DNA from: Spisula solida
Taxonomy: Eukaryota; Mollusca; Bivalvia; Venerida; Mactridae
Assembly (NCBI GenBank): GCA_947247005.1
Contig: OX365948.1
Coordinates: 12,203,455 to 12,267,454, forward strand
Reading direction: 5' to 3'
Length of the DNA stretch: 64,000 nt
Position 1 is the first letter of the stretch. Every line of letters begins with the position of its first letter. Position numbers and translations under genes: made by a program. The notes under the pieces are model-generated. The model saw nothing but the letters and a program-made list of their open reading frames with translations, made no database searches and was not told the origin of the DNA. Shown here piece after piece: positions 24,259 through 36,510 of the stretch.

Positions 24259-25968
24259 AGTGCTCCAGCTAGGATTTAAAAAGGGCAGGGTGCAACTTTG
24301 TGAAAAGGGCACTTTGGGGGAGGGTTGAGGGGGGATTGGGGGTCCTCCCCCAAGAAAATTTTGAAGTTTTAGTGTCTGCTTATGGCATCTCCTGTGTTTC
24401 CTGACAGAAATTGTGGTGTTTCTCCAGTAAGCAAATATTCCTTTTCATTAAAAGGAAAAAAATTTTTTTTAAAAAATGAAGCATAGATTTCTAAATGATC
24501 ACAAAACATTAAACAGACAAATGCCCTATGCCAAAGTATTGATCTACTTGTAGTATAATCAACACTTAAATAATCAACTCTGATTTTTCATTCAATTCAC
24601 TAACATCATAGTAGTTAAATGTTTATTCTTTTGATAGCATTCCTTTACTGTTTAATTGTACGATGTAAAACATAAAAAGTACGATTTTCTCATCGAATTT
24701 CTCTTGCACAACGGTACGGACGGTGCGCGAGTTTTAGCACTAACCGAAAACGAAAGTAATTTCCATGCGATATTAGTATCGGAATCACCGATTTAAAGAA
24801 GGGAAAAGAATGTATGCCAAAAAAGTTTTTAGATCCTACTCAATGAGATCGAAATTCGGCCAACTTGCGCGTACGGCAATTAATCGACGTGGGTAATACG
24901 AAATTTTAAATCCCGGCCCGTGAATCTTCATAGTTTTCTATCTATTTTCTACATCGATCTGTATTTGATATCAAGGTAGTATAGACTTGCGGAAATAAGA
25001 CTTTTCGCGTAAAAAATTATAATCTAACATAATTTTTATTAAAGAACGAGATTGGAAATTGTCCAACTTTAGAACTTACGCGAGAATTGTCAACGCTGGT
25101 GGATCTTCATTATATGAGTGAATCTTGTGATAATCCACGTCAATAACTTTCCAATGGTCAAAGACTAAGGCGCGATTTAATTCATTAAGATTAATTCATC
25201 ATAAAAAAATATAACGTGTACACTGTGATGCTTTACAGTAGGCCTACGCCCAAGTCTCTACACGCGTGAGTTTTACACACCGTATGACGTCACTATGTAA
25301 CTCACTGAGTTTACACGTTTCTCTGGTGAATTAACGCCTTATATGGCGATGCGTCGAGGACTTTAATAGTGCTATGTGTTTTAAAATTCTTTTTGGATTC
25401 ACGGCGTATTTTTTCTTGAGGATTAAACATGCTAGTCAACGAGTTACATTGGTAAATAAAGGTTAGTTAGAGTGATTTAATAGCGCGCGTTTATTTCCCC
25501 GCAAGATCCTGAGAAAAATGTGCGTTATTAAAACTTCGAAATTTAAGAATGAATTCATCATTACTGTAACTTATGTTAAACATTTCTGTTGAAATTGACA
25601 GGTGTCCTCTAAGTTTTTTACTTGACTTGGTCAAATTCACGGACAATCTCGGATAAATGCCAATTAGCTATTCACACGTTGATTATGCGTGAACGTGAGA
25701 CACGATCTCATTGGTTGATAGCCGTTGCAGATGACAAGCCCCGTCTCCGATGTTATCAGTTTAAGAGTGTTTTATGGATGATTGACGTATCAGATTAATA
25801 TACAACTTGTCACGTTGTTTATTACTCGTTTGACCCAGTTTTTTACACACATAAGAAATTGAAAAGGGCAGGGCGGATTTGACAACAAAAGGGCACAGCA
25901 GGGCGCAGGAAAAGGGCAGCAGGGCGTTGCGCCCTGCTATTAACGTCTAGCTGGGGCACTGATATATT
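24259..25968. mobile_element. Non-autonomous hAT-like element, 1.7 kb
   Basis: The left end CAGTGCTCCAGCTAG and the right end CTAGCTGGGGCACTG are inverted repeats of about 15 bp with one mismatch, followed inward on both sides by 'aagggcagggcg'-like sequence. The CAGTG start is typical of hAT termini. I could not confirm an 8-bp target duplication. No transposase frame is present. Confidence 0.7.
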
Positions 25969-26238
25969 TGTTGTGATCGTGATGTAGTTGTTACTTACAA
26001 ACAATGATAATATTAGACAGGAAAGTTCAACTGGATGACCTTTGTGTGATGTTACAACTATCCATTTACAACTATTTGTCGACTGTCTACTATCTTACTA
26101 CTCAACCTGATGTCAGCCTCGGCATCTAGCTTGTGCAGCAATCCTAATGAACTATTCATATTGAATAAATCTTGCTGTAAAAGTTAGGGTCCTTGTATGA
26201 CTCAGTAATGCTGTCTGTATAACGGGGACCACTTCTAA

Positions 26239-27490
26239 TACGAGGGTATATCCAAAAGTAATGTCACTGATGCTATTAAATTGTCCACAATATAAGTAAA
26301 GCAACCGCATTTTACACAAAGTTACATGAATCTATTTTGAATATGATAGCCAAATTTCATGAAAATGCGCTGAACAATTATTGAGATATTAGCATATACA
26401 GGGTTTTAAGAAAGTTCGTTCTCAAAATTTAAATTCATAAAGTTTTATTTGAGCAATGGATGCAGTAGACAATGTTAATTTCTAACTCTAATAGCTTTAT
26501 TAAATCCCAGAGAGATTAGAACAATGGTAGAACACTCTTGGTTTTAACCTGGAAATTTTAAGGTCTTCTGAAGTCAGAAAAATAAAATATTGAAACTCAA
26601 ACATTGGGAACGAACTTTTTTTAACACCCTGTACATGATGCATTCTTACGGACATCACCGCATGCCAGAAGTCCTTATGACGCTACTTCCGTGGCACTAA
26701 CCCCTGAAAATTTCATCCCCGGTTTTCTTCTTAGACTCCTGAATTCATGCAGCCATTTATCTGTCCTTTAAAAATGTGCAACCCAACCGACACTTGTTAA
26801 AATTATTTCTAAGTGTCATCTGGGTACTCCCACAAGTAAAATCTAAAACAACAACAACACACAACAGTCACATTATTGAACTGCATTTATGGCATCAGAA
26901 ACACACTTGTTGTTCTTGCCAGAGCTACCACATATCAGTCTTCCGGCCCTCTGACATTGATTCGATCACACCACTCTCTTAAAAGCTTATACTTCGTATA
27001 CACAAGACTACGTAGTGGCCGTGGGTATCATAAAGTTTTTAAATTGACTTTCATAACTTGAAGGAAGAATGCATTACTGCGTGCAGCATCTTTTTGTCAC
27101 AAATCTGCATTGTTTTCGCTTAGTAATCAGTGCGTTTATTGTTTATTGCATGATTCATAATTGAGTGACGCCACTAAACTTTCAGCAGAAGACAGTTGTA
27201 AGGTTGCGTCTGTTCATTGTTGTCTGATAAGCGATTTCTGTTTTAACATAATGTTAGAAAGAAAATTGTTATGATTAGGAAAAACCTACTGTTTATTTCG
27301 GGTGTGAAGACATGAGGTCATTGATATATTTTGAATATTTATATAATTCAATTATGATAATCAAATAATGCAGCATGTTTCATGTTAAAATCAGAATTGA
27401 ATTACTGCACATTTTGATATCATTTTCATGAATCTACGCCTATAAACAAACAGACTATGGGAGCAGTGACATTACTTTTGGATATACTCA
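26239..27490. mobile_element. Mariner-type element, 1.25 kb, degenerate
   Basis: The left end TACGAGGGTATATCCAAAAG, continuing TAATGTCACTG, is mirrored by CAGTGACATTACTTTTGGAT and ATACTC at 27464-27489, giving about 26-bp inverted repeats. The interior has no intact transposase; short frames on either strand do not align convincingly with one. It is probably a decayed or non-autonomous copy. Confidence 0.75.
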
Positions 27491-27662
27491 CATACATTAC
27501 ACCGACCACTGCATGTATTGAACTGAAATTGTATACTTAAAAAGAATTCCTGAACATAAACTTAATACCGTATTAATAAAGAAATTGTTCATGTCCATGT
27601 TACGGTCATTCCCCAAGACTCTTAAAAATTGTATACAATCATTTTATATATTCGTAGAATAA

Positions 27663-28560
27663 GGGGAGCTATTGCAGACACCCGAGCGTCGGCGTAACAC
27701 TTTTGTTAAAGTTTAGGTACAGGTTTTTTAACCTCTAATATCTTCAAAGTGCCATGACAGATTACCCTACACAGGGGTAGTAGGTAACTCTATCAAGTAT
27801 TTTGTTGAAATTATGCCCCCTTTTGGACTTTGAAATGTTAAAGTTTAGGTACAGGGTTTTTAACTCCTTATATCTTCAAAGTGCAATGATATATTGCTTT
27901 GATACTTTGCATACTTGTTCACCATCATGACCCAACCCATAAACAGGGGTAGGTAACTCTATCAAGCATTTTGGTGAAATTATGCCAACTTAGTGCAAAT
28001 GTTAAAAGTTTAGGTACAGTTTTTTTCACCTCTAATATTTTCAAAGTGCATTCACATAATGCTATGCATACTTGTTCTTCATCATGACCCCATCCCCTAC
28101 ACAGGGGTGGGTAACTCTATCAAGCATTTTGTTGAAATTATGGGCCCTGTTGGACTTGGAAATGTTAAAGTTTAGGTACAGTTTTTTTAGCCCCTTATAT
28201 CTTCAAAGTGAAGTGATATATTGCTTTAATACATTGCATACTTGTTCACCATCATGACCCCTACCCCTATACAGGAGAAGTATTTAGCATTTTGTTGAAA
28301 TTATGCCCCCTTTTGGACTAAGAAATACTTATTTGTTTACCTTCATGACCAAGAGGACCTACACATGAGTAGGTAACGGTCCTGCATTTTGTCCAAATTA
28401 TCCCCCTTTTTCAACTTAGAAGCCCCAACCTCTACACAACAGAGGGTAATGTTGCTGTTATGAAGCATTTTGTTTTGAATATATAATAATTGTACTATCC
28501 TAGCATGGCGCTGTGAATAGTGGAGCGCGCTGTGAATAGTGGAGCGCGCTGTTCGTGTTT
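27663..28560 (+). repeat. GAGCTATT...GAGCGCGCTGT family, copy 2, with tandem units
   Basis: The head GGGAGCTATTGCAGACACCC and GAGCGTCGGCG leads into about five units of 130-190 bp containing 'gttaaagtttaggtacag', 'atatcttcaaagtgc', 'cacaggggtaggtaactct' and 'ttgttgaaattatgccc'. The tail has two copies of GAATAGTGGAGCGCGCTGT. Confidence 0.8.
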
Positions 28561-28950
28561 TATTTTTGTAAAAAAAAAATGTGGTTGTAATTTGTTGATT
28601 TTAAAACAGGAATGAAACCATACATGCCAGATCTCCTGTATCATGGGTGAGTCTCAGAAACTCTGTGTTACAGATTTTTAAATTGTTTTGAAAATTAACT
28701 GTTGAGAGTTTTTTTAGTGAAGTTTATCAATGGAAATTGATCCTTCTCCAATATAGTGTTATGGCAATGTTCAGTCATCTTGTCAAGGTACCTTATAGTA
28801 CAAATTAACTACACATGGATTGGGTTTTTATCTCTATTTTATGACAAATTATTAAACATTTTTATCAACTTTGCTACATTTTAGTGTTTTACATTATGTC
28901 ATTGCTATGATGTTATTTGTCTTAATTTTTATATATGCTCCATCTTACCA

Positions 28951-29047
28951 AAGTTTGATTGTTTGTTTGGGGGTTTCTTATTTTTAACCATTTTTCTGTT
29001 TAAAAAATGGTTAAAAATAAGAAACCCCCAAATAAACAATCAAACTT
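28951..29047. repeat. Near-perfect hairpin, 45-bp arms, 6-nt loop
   Basis: The left arm (28951-28995) starts AAGTTTGATTGTTTGTTTGG; the right arm (29002-29047) is its reverse complement with about one mismatch. The loop is CTGTTT. A transcript would fold into a long stem. It could be a recent palindromic insertion or a small-RNA precursor. Confidence 0.9.
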
Positions 29048-29689
29048 TCAAATCAAACAAAGATTGACAAGGTTTGCTGACAGGACTGGTGTCAACATTT
29101 TTTTGTTGCACATACCTGTCTTCAAAAATGATTTTTGTAATCATGAAACTTAACATAAATGTTTATCAGCATATGAGGATGTTCACCTGGGATGATGTTA
29201 GTTTATGCTAGAACGAAGTTATGACAGAGTTATGCTCCTTGTTTGAAATGGAGTTTTCTTATTTTTCTATACAGTCCTAATTTGATAGTGCATTCAAACA
29301 GTTGACCACTTTTGAATTGTTATTATGGTAACTGTAACCAGGTCGGTGGTGGAATTCTGGTTGAAAACTTGTAATCGCCATTGACCAGTTTTGGAAAATC
29401 TGCATGTATTACTGTTCTCCTTTCCTAGCCAATCAGTTGTATGTACTGCTACCTATCATGCATGTCTAGGGGTGATATCAACACCAGTATAATGTATTAA
29501 CATGCTTACCTTGCATCATTGATGTCATCAGTTGTGTCCATGTTCTCACTGTACCATATCAGTATTACTGTTTGGACTCTGTATCTTTGCAATCCTAACC
29601 ATTTACTCAATAGACCCATTAACTCGCACACCTATCTCAAGTCCATCCCATTTATTTCCTATAATGAGTATGAAGAGAACACAATCCAA

Positions 29690-29770
29690 ATTATCAAGGG
29701 AGATCATTCTTGATAATTGGTCCAAAAAGCTGCACATGTGTGCACATTCTATCTTTTATAATAGAATAGT
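29690..29770 (+). repeat. Dispersed repeat matching 9322-9400
   Basis: 'tatcaagggagatcattcttg', 'ataattg' and 'aaaaagctgcacat' match the 9.3 kb copy. Confidence 0.5.
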
Positions 29771-30200
29771 GAAGGGTGTATTGAGTAAAGGTTTGAGAGA
29801 GACAAATTATAGTAAGTTCTTTCTTACATTTATTTGCAGTAAAAGGACATATCTTGGACAATGTGTTTGATAAAATTAATGTTATCCTTACTAAGAGTAA
29901 CTTAGATTTAATGACTTATAAGCCAAGCTGATAATAAGAGGGATGTATACAGCAATACTTTTTAAGTCACTTTCATAAGTTAGAACCATTTTTGGTCTAC
30001 CAACCTCTGACAATTTAATAGCTGGCATACCGTAAAGTTTTCAGATTACTTCTATCATAGGTGTTTTTTGTTACATGTAGCTTTATGTTGTATCCCGCTC
30101 TAGAATTAAAGTGCTCTTTCTTTAAACTTTGAATTGATGCATATTGTGTAATATTGCTATTTTACACAGTTTGATTGTAGCCTTATATGTTTACTTTTTA

Positions 30201-31212
30201 TACGAGGGTTGTCCAGAAAGTTTTGAGACTGTGTCTGTATCTCAAAAGGTATATGACATAATAAAACAATTACGATAAAATTGTGTATATTACCTATTCA
30301 TGAGTCTTATTTTAAAAAATGAGATAATTCTATTTGATACCTTTTAAGAAAATGGTTACCTAGACAACCCATGTAGGTTAGTACTGAGCAGTTGAAAATA
30401 TTAATTTTTCACAATTCATAAATATCTTGCCTTCAAATTATTTGGCACCAGAACATGGCTTTAACAGGTGTTACTTAGAATGACGTATGCTGTACCGCTG
30501 GTCAAAAGTATGACATCATCATACGATAAAAGAGTTGTTAAGGCCATTTGAAGTCGCTAAGATGGCGGAAAAAACAGCAACGTTGACGTCACGTACGGAG
30601 CAGCGCGCTGTGATTAAACACAGTATGCACACCGGGATGACCCCTACAGATACATACAACTTTCTGAAAAGGGATAAATCGAAGTCATTATGTTCAAGGG
30701 CATTGATATTTCGGTGGCACAAACGTTTTAGTGACAGAAATGAAGATACGGGTGATTTAAAGCGGACCGGCAGACCATCGGTGGTAGGCGAATGTGAACT
30801 TTAATCTGTCTTCTCAAGGTTAAAGGGTGATTTACGGGGTAATTGCTATGAAGATTTACTGGATCTCCATGATGCAGTTCGGTCTGCAGTGAGAACACAC
30901 GATAAAGACTGGTATGGACACATTTTCAGACAATGGGTTGAACGTCATCGTAAATGCATACGTTCGCATGGAGAGTATTTTGAAAAACTGTAAACTTTTT
31001 GACATGACGTTGTTGGACTACGAAGTGCTCCGTACGTTGTTACATGTATGTTTTAAAATGTTTGTTGTAAGCGTTTTGCATAGTATCTTAATGAAACTTT
31101 CAGAAATAGTCCATAATAGTTTGATCTTTCAGCTAGTAATTTTTTTAATGTATCTAATCAGTGGTTTCGTTTATATAGACACAGTCTCAAAACTTTCCGG
31201 ACAACCCTTGTA
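30201..31212 (+). mobile_element. Mariner-type transposon with complete ends, internally deleted
   Basis: The left end TACGAGGGTTGTCCAGAAAG (continuing TTTTGAGACTGTGTC) and its inverted copy ending at 31212 match over about 33 bp with two differences. Both are flanked by TA, the mariner target. At about 1.0 kb it is shorter than the usual 1.3 kb autonomous size, consistent with the missing middle of its transposase gene. Confidence 0.9.
30535..30993 (+). pseudogene. Mariner transposase remnant: DNA-binding head joined to C-terminal tail
   Basis: The first part (to the TAA at 30802-30804) encodes the paired helix-turn-helix head of a mariner transposase, with EQRAVIKH, TPTDTYNFL, SRALIFRWHKRFSD and LKRTGRPS. 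In the same frame after that stop, sequence encodes the typical C-terminus, with HDKDWYGHIFRQWVERHRKC and GEYFEKL, ending at the TAA at 30991-30993. The whole DD(D/E) catalytic core, about 200 residues, is absent. The head could in principle still bind the element's ends, but it cannot cut or join DNA. Family assignment is firm; any residual function is speculation. Confidence 0.85.
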
Positions 31213-33237
31213 CTTCTCTTTTCAAACATTTTTAGCTCGACTTTTTGACTTGTCATCTACTGACAAGAGGAAACAAATCTATCCAGTATCTTATAAGAGT
31301 TATTCTCCTTTTCTGACTTGAATCTTTACACAAAAATGTCAATTACTTAAAGACTATCAAAGGTATCCACTTGAAAATAAATATAGTTATTCACCATCAC
31401 AAGGCTGGTAGCACTGTGACCTATATTTATGAGTAATCTTCCCTTGTCACTCTTAGAATTTTGACTCACAGATGAGCAAGGTCCTATCAAGTACGAGAAA
31501 GTAAAGCGTCCAGCACTCGTAGGCGGTGCTCTTGTTAAAGCTTATATTTATTTGATTTTGTAAAAACGTTTATAGATTAACCCTCATGTGCGAATCTCAA
31601 TATTTATGGTTGAGGTCCCTTTGACCATTTACTGCATACATTATCCATAGTTGTCTCCCTTTGACCATTTACTGCATACATTATCCATAGTTGTCTCCCT
31701 TTGACCATTTACTGCATATTATGGTTTCTGATGGGTTATAGATTTATCATGTAGTTTAAAGGGCAAGTACTCCTAGCTACTGCATTAATTACCCAGTTGT
31801 CTCCCTTTCAGTCATATGGCAATTTCATTAATTACCAGCAACCAATCAAATTTAAGTTTGAGTATGCCTAAGATGTAACTGAAGGTAAGTAAAAGTGCTA
31901 TGGTTTCCCCATCCATCTACATTGTCAATCACCAATGTGAGTTATTGAAATTTGATGGACGTTCATGAAAAGACGTAACTAAAGTATACTTTATATGGCC
32001 CTCATCCATAGTTGATTTGCTTGTACTGCTGTTTATACATATTCCATGCCTGTGGTGCATACAGATTTAGCTGCGTCAACACTATCTTTATGTTTATTGT
32101 AATGCAGAAGAAAAACTATCTGTTGCTATATGTAAATTCACACACATTGTTTTTCTACTTTGTGGTAAAATGAAGCAGTTTTGCTGTCGCCCCATATAAT
32201 GTTTAATCATTTAGTCTAGTCACAAACACTTCTCAGTAAATGCTTGTCAAAATTGTAGACTTTTGAATTGTAGAACAGTTAAAACATTGTTGTAAAATCT
32301 AGTGAAGTATTTCAACTACCTTGCCATTCTCTGACCTATATGTACTTTTCATTATGAGTCTTTCAAAATTTTCTCAAAAAAATGGACAGCCTTTCCTGTC
32401 GGTTTCGTCATTGTGTAACATTCCACATTTTTGTTTGTACATGTACGCATCTTGTATTGATAATTAACTGAATAGTTAAGACTTGTGGTTTTGTATTCTA
32501 ACATTGATATATTGTGTAGATTGCTTCCAACTTCCTGTCTACATTACAGTGAAACCTTATTTCATGACCACCTCTATAGTTTATACTAATTTATTTGAGG
32601 TAAACAAGTATTTCCAACTAATGTTAATAACTCTCGACACCTCATTCCTGATGTTATCTGTCACCACAAGGGTATGACAGAGTATGAATATTTGTGTTCC
32701 TATAAACTGTTGTTGGTATTATTATTAAGGTTTCACTGAATAAATTTTCTCAGAGAATTTTTTCTAATAGTAAGACATGAGAGTATGCTTGCATGTCCTA
32801 TCACTTTGACACTGGTGATAGCATCATGATACAGACTCTTTCAGTAAACTACTTTAGATAGATCTATAATGTTCTTAAAGGGCCGGCCTACATTACGATA
32901 CGATCACCTGTGGGCTTTGATATAGTAATAAGTATTGATTAATATGGCTGTGATACTGTTTTTTATACTATTTTGTTTAATCTCTTTTGAAGTATGATAT
33001 TATTATTAATGTTATGATCTCGATGTTCCGTTTATTCTTTCTGTGAAAAAACAACAGCAACAATAATAAATCCCTCATCACTACTAAGCCAGAACAATAA
33101 CAGGAAGTACATTGTACAGGGAGAATTTCTGATTTATTATCATTACACAAATTTGTAGTAGCAGCTGATGTTGGCCCGTATTGAGTGTAATTGTTATTAT
33201 AATATAATGTCAATAATTTTGTGATGAAGAAGTGTAG
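31213..33237. other. Non-genic; 40-bp unit x3 at 31615-31720
   Basis: TTGACCATTTACTGCATACA followed by TTATCCATAGTTGTCTCCCT is repeated about three times. Apart from that, nothing is recognised in this AT-rich stretch. Confidence 0.5.
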
Positions 33238-34021
33238 TTTTATTAGCTCACCTGTCACAAAGTGACAGAGTGAGCTTTTGTAATCACTCGTCATCCGTCC
33301 AACCACAATTTGCTCGGTAGACACTAGAAGTCACTATCTTAGCCCGATCATTATGAAACCATCTCAACAAAATCTAGGTCAATTTCGATATTGGGTCATC
33401 CGGGGTCAAAAACTTGGTGACAAGGTCAAATCATGGAAAAACCTTGTGTAGTCACTAGAGGTCACAATTTTGACATTATCGTTATGAAACTTGGTCACAA
33501 TAACCATCCCAACAAAATCTAGGTCAAGTTCGAAAACTAGGTTACAAGGTCAAATCATGGAAAAACCTTGCATAGTCAATATAGGTCACAACTTTGACCT
33601 ATCTTTATGAAACTCGGTCTTAATGATCATCTTAACAAAATCTAGGTCAAGTTTGACAATGGATCATCCGGGGTAAAAACCTAGGTCACAATGTCAAATC
33701 ATAGAAAAACCTTGCGTAGTCACTAGAGGACACAATTTTGACCTAATCTTTATGAAACTCTGTCACAATGATCATCTCAGCAAAATCCAGGTCAAGTTTG
33801 ATATTGGGTCATCCGAGGTCAAAAACTAGGTCATTATGTCAAATCATAGATAAAGCTTGGCTTAAACTTTAATATGGGTTTATATGATTACATTACAAGG
33901 TCGGTTGTGAAGACAATATGAAAACCTTGCACATGAATTAGAGGCTGCATTTACTTGATTACAATAAAGGGGCCTGCATGAACAACTACAACAGGTGAGC
34001 GACCTAGGGCCCTCTTGTTTT
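33238..34021 (+). repeat. GCTCACCTGTCAC-type array-bearing element, copy 1
   Basis: The head TTAGCTCACCTGTCACAAAG and AGTGACAGAGTGAGCTTTTG leads to about four units of about 125 bp with 'atgaaactcggtcacaatga', 'aaaatctaggtcaagtt', 'gggtcatccggggtcaaaaac' and 'accttgcgtagtcactagag'. The tail is CAGGTGAGCGACCTAGGGCC then CTCTTGTTT. GCTCACCTGT and its inverse near the tail form subterminal inverted repeats. Confidence 0.85.
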
Positions 34022-34728
34022 CTAATGGACCAGATTTTACACAAGGGGACCACTTTTTATCTGGGGACAAAAACAAATTATTTACGGAATATTTTTGTCC
34101 TTCAGTACTAGTAATAGAATATGTTTGAATCAAGGGCTGAGAGGGAAACTCTTCTATCTCTATTGTTTATATACAGTTAGAACAGTTTCGTTGCCATCCC
34201 TCGATGTTTTTGTTTTGTAAGAATCATGTATCATGGTTTGTTTGAAGACATTGTGTGGTTGTTGTTTTGTTATGAATTGTTACTGATGTATAAGAAAATA
34301 AACATGTTTACAGTGATATTTGTTGGTGTTATATGTTGTTGATTTGGTCATGTATATTGAATGAGTAATCACTTATAAACTATAAAGGTCTAGAATTGTC
34401 CTGAAGTAAATTGTATAGCCCATCTATGACATTCTGAATAACTTTACAAAAGGTCTTCAAATCTCATCTGTAGATTAAGAAGCACCATATATCAGGTTTG
34501 TTATTCAGGATAAACATTTCTCAACAGGTATATGGCGGTCAATTCACCCAACCAGATTTCCTGGACTGTATCCTAACCAGTAACAACTAAACCTTCCCCA
34601 AGGAACCTGCAACTTCTCCAAAATGAACATTGTAGTCAAATTTTCATGAAAGGGTATGACCTGCTGCAACTGAGTCACAAATCAAACCAATGGACACCAT
34701 CTGCAGCTCAACACTTCAGGACACACCA
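34022..34728. other. Non-genic, nothing recognised
   Basis: AT-rich sequence without repeats of note or coding signal lies between the GCTCACC element and the minisatellite. Confidence 0.4.
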
Positions 34729-36510
34729 CACCAACACATCAGGACACACCACACCAACACATCAGGACACACCACACCACACCAACACATCAGGACACAC
34801 CACACCAACACATCAGGACACAACACATCAGGACACACCACACCAACACATCAGGACACACCACACCAAAACATCAGGACACACCACACTAACACATCAG
34901 GACACACCACACCAACACATCAGGACACACCACACCAACACATCAGGACACACCACACCAACACATCAGGACACACCACACCAACACATCAGGACATATC
35001 ACACCAACACATCAGGACACACCACACCAACACATCAGGACACACCACACCAACACATCAGGACACACCACATCAGGACATACCACACCAACACATCAGG
35101 ACACACCACATCAGGACATACCACACCAACACATCAGGACACAACACATCAGGACACACAACACCAACACATCAGGACATACCACACCAACACATCAGGA
35201 CACACCACACCAACACATCAAGACACACCACACTAACACATTAGGACATACCACACCAACACATCAGGACACACCACACCAACACATCAGGACACAACAC
35301 GCCAACACATCAGGACATACCACACCAACACATCAGGACATACCACACCAACACATCAGGACATACCACACCAACACATCAGGGCACAACACATCAGGAC
35401 ATACCACACCAACACATCAGGACATACCACACTAACACATCAGGACACACCACACCAACACATCAGGACACACCACATCAGGACATACCACACAAACACA
35501 TCAGGACACAACACATCAGGACATACCACACCAACACATCAGGACACACCAGACCAGGACATACCACACCAACACATCAGGACATACCACACCAACACAT
35601 CAGGACACAACACACCAACACATCAGGACACACCACACCAACACATCAAGACACACCACACTAACACATCAGGACATACCACACCAACACATCAGGACAC
35701 AACACACCAACACATCAGGACACACCACACCAACACATCAAGACACACCACACTAACACATCAGGACATACCACACCAACACATCAGGACACACCACACC
35801 AGGACATACCACACCAACACATCAGGACACAACACATCAGGACATACCACACCAACACATCAGGACATACCACACCAACACATCAGGACATACCACACCA
35901 ACACATCAGGACATACCACACCAACACATCAGGACACAACACACCAACACATCAGGACACACCACACCAACACATTAAGACACACCACACCAGGACACAC
36001 CACACTAACACATCAGGACATACCACACCAACACATCAGGACACACCACACCAGGACATACCACACCAACACATCAGGACACAACACATCAGGACACACC
36101 ACATCAACACATCAGGACATACCACACCAACACATCAGGACATACCACACCAACACATCAGGACATACCACACCAACACATCAGGACATACCACACCAAC
36201 ACATCAGGACACAACATGCCAACACATCAGGACATACCACACCAACACATCAGGACACAACACACCAACACATCAGGACACACCACACCAACACATCAAG
36301 ACACACCACACTAACACATCAGGACATACCACACCAACACATCAGGACACACCACACCAGGACATACCACACCAACACATCAGGACACAACACATCAGGA
36401 CACACCACACCAACACATCAGGACATACCACACCAACACATCAGGACATACCACACCAACACATCAGGACATACCACACCAACACATCAGGACACAATAT
36501 ACCAACACAT
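34729..36510. repeat. 23-bp C/A-rich minisatellite, about 75 copies
   Basis: The unit is CACACCAACACATCAGGACA plus CAC, with variants GGACATAC, AACACATCAGG and AAGACACACC. Shortened units alternate with full ones. Since 23 is not a multiple of 3, open frames of up to 196 codons arise in more than one frame; these are not genes. Larger blocks of variants also recur (for example near 35530, 35770, 36040 and 36340). Confidence 0.95.

Noticed and set aside
29519..29870. Overlapping 64 and 112 residue frames
   Set aside because: They contain part of a dispersed repeat also found at 9.3 kb, and no family is recognised.
34646..35244. Open frames of 196 and 184 residues, His/Thr/Gln-rich repeats
   Set aside because: They are a by-product of the 23-bp minisatellite, open in two frames at once.
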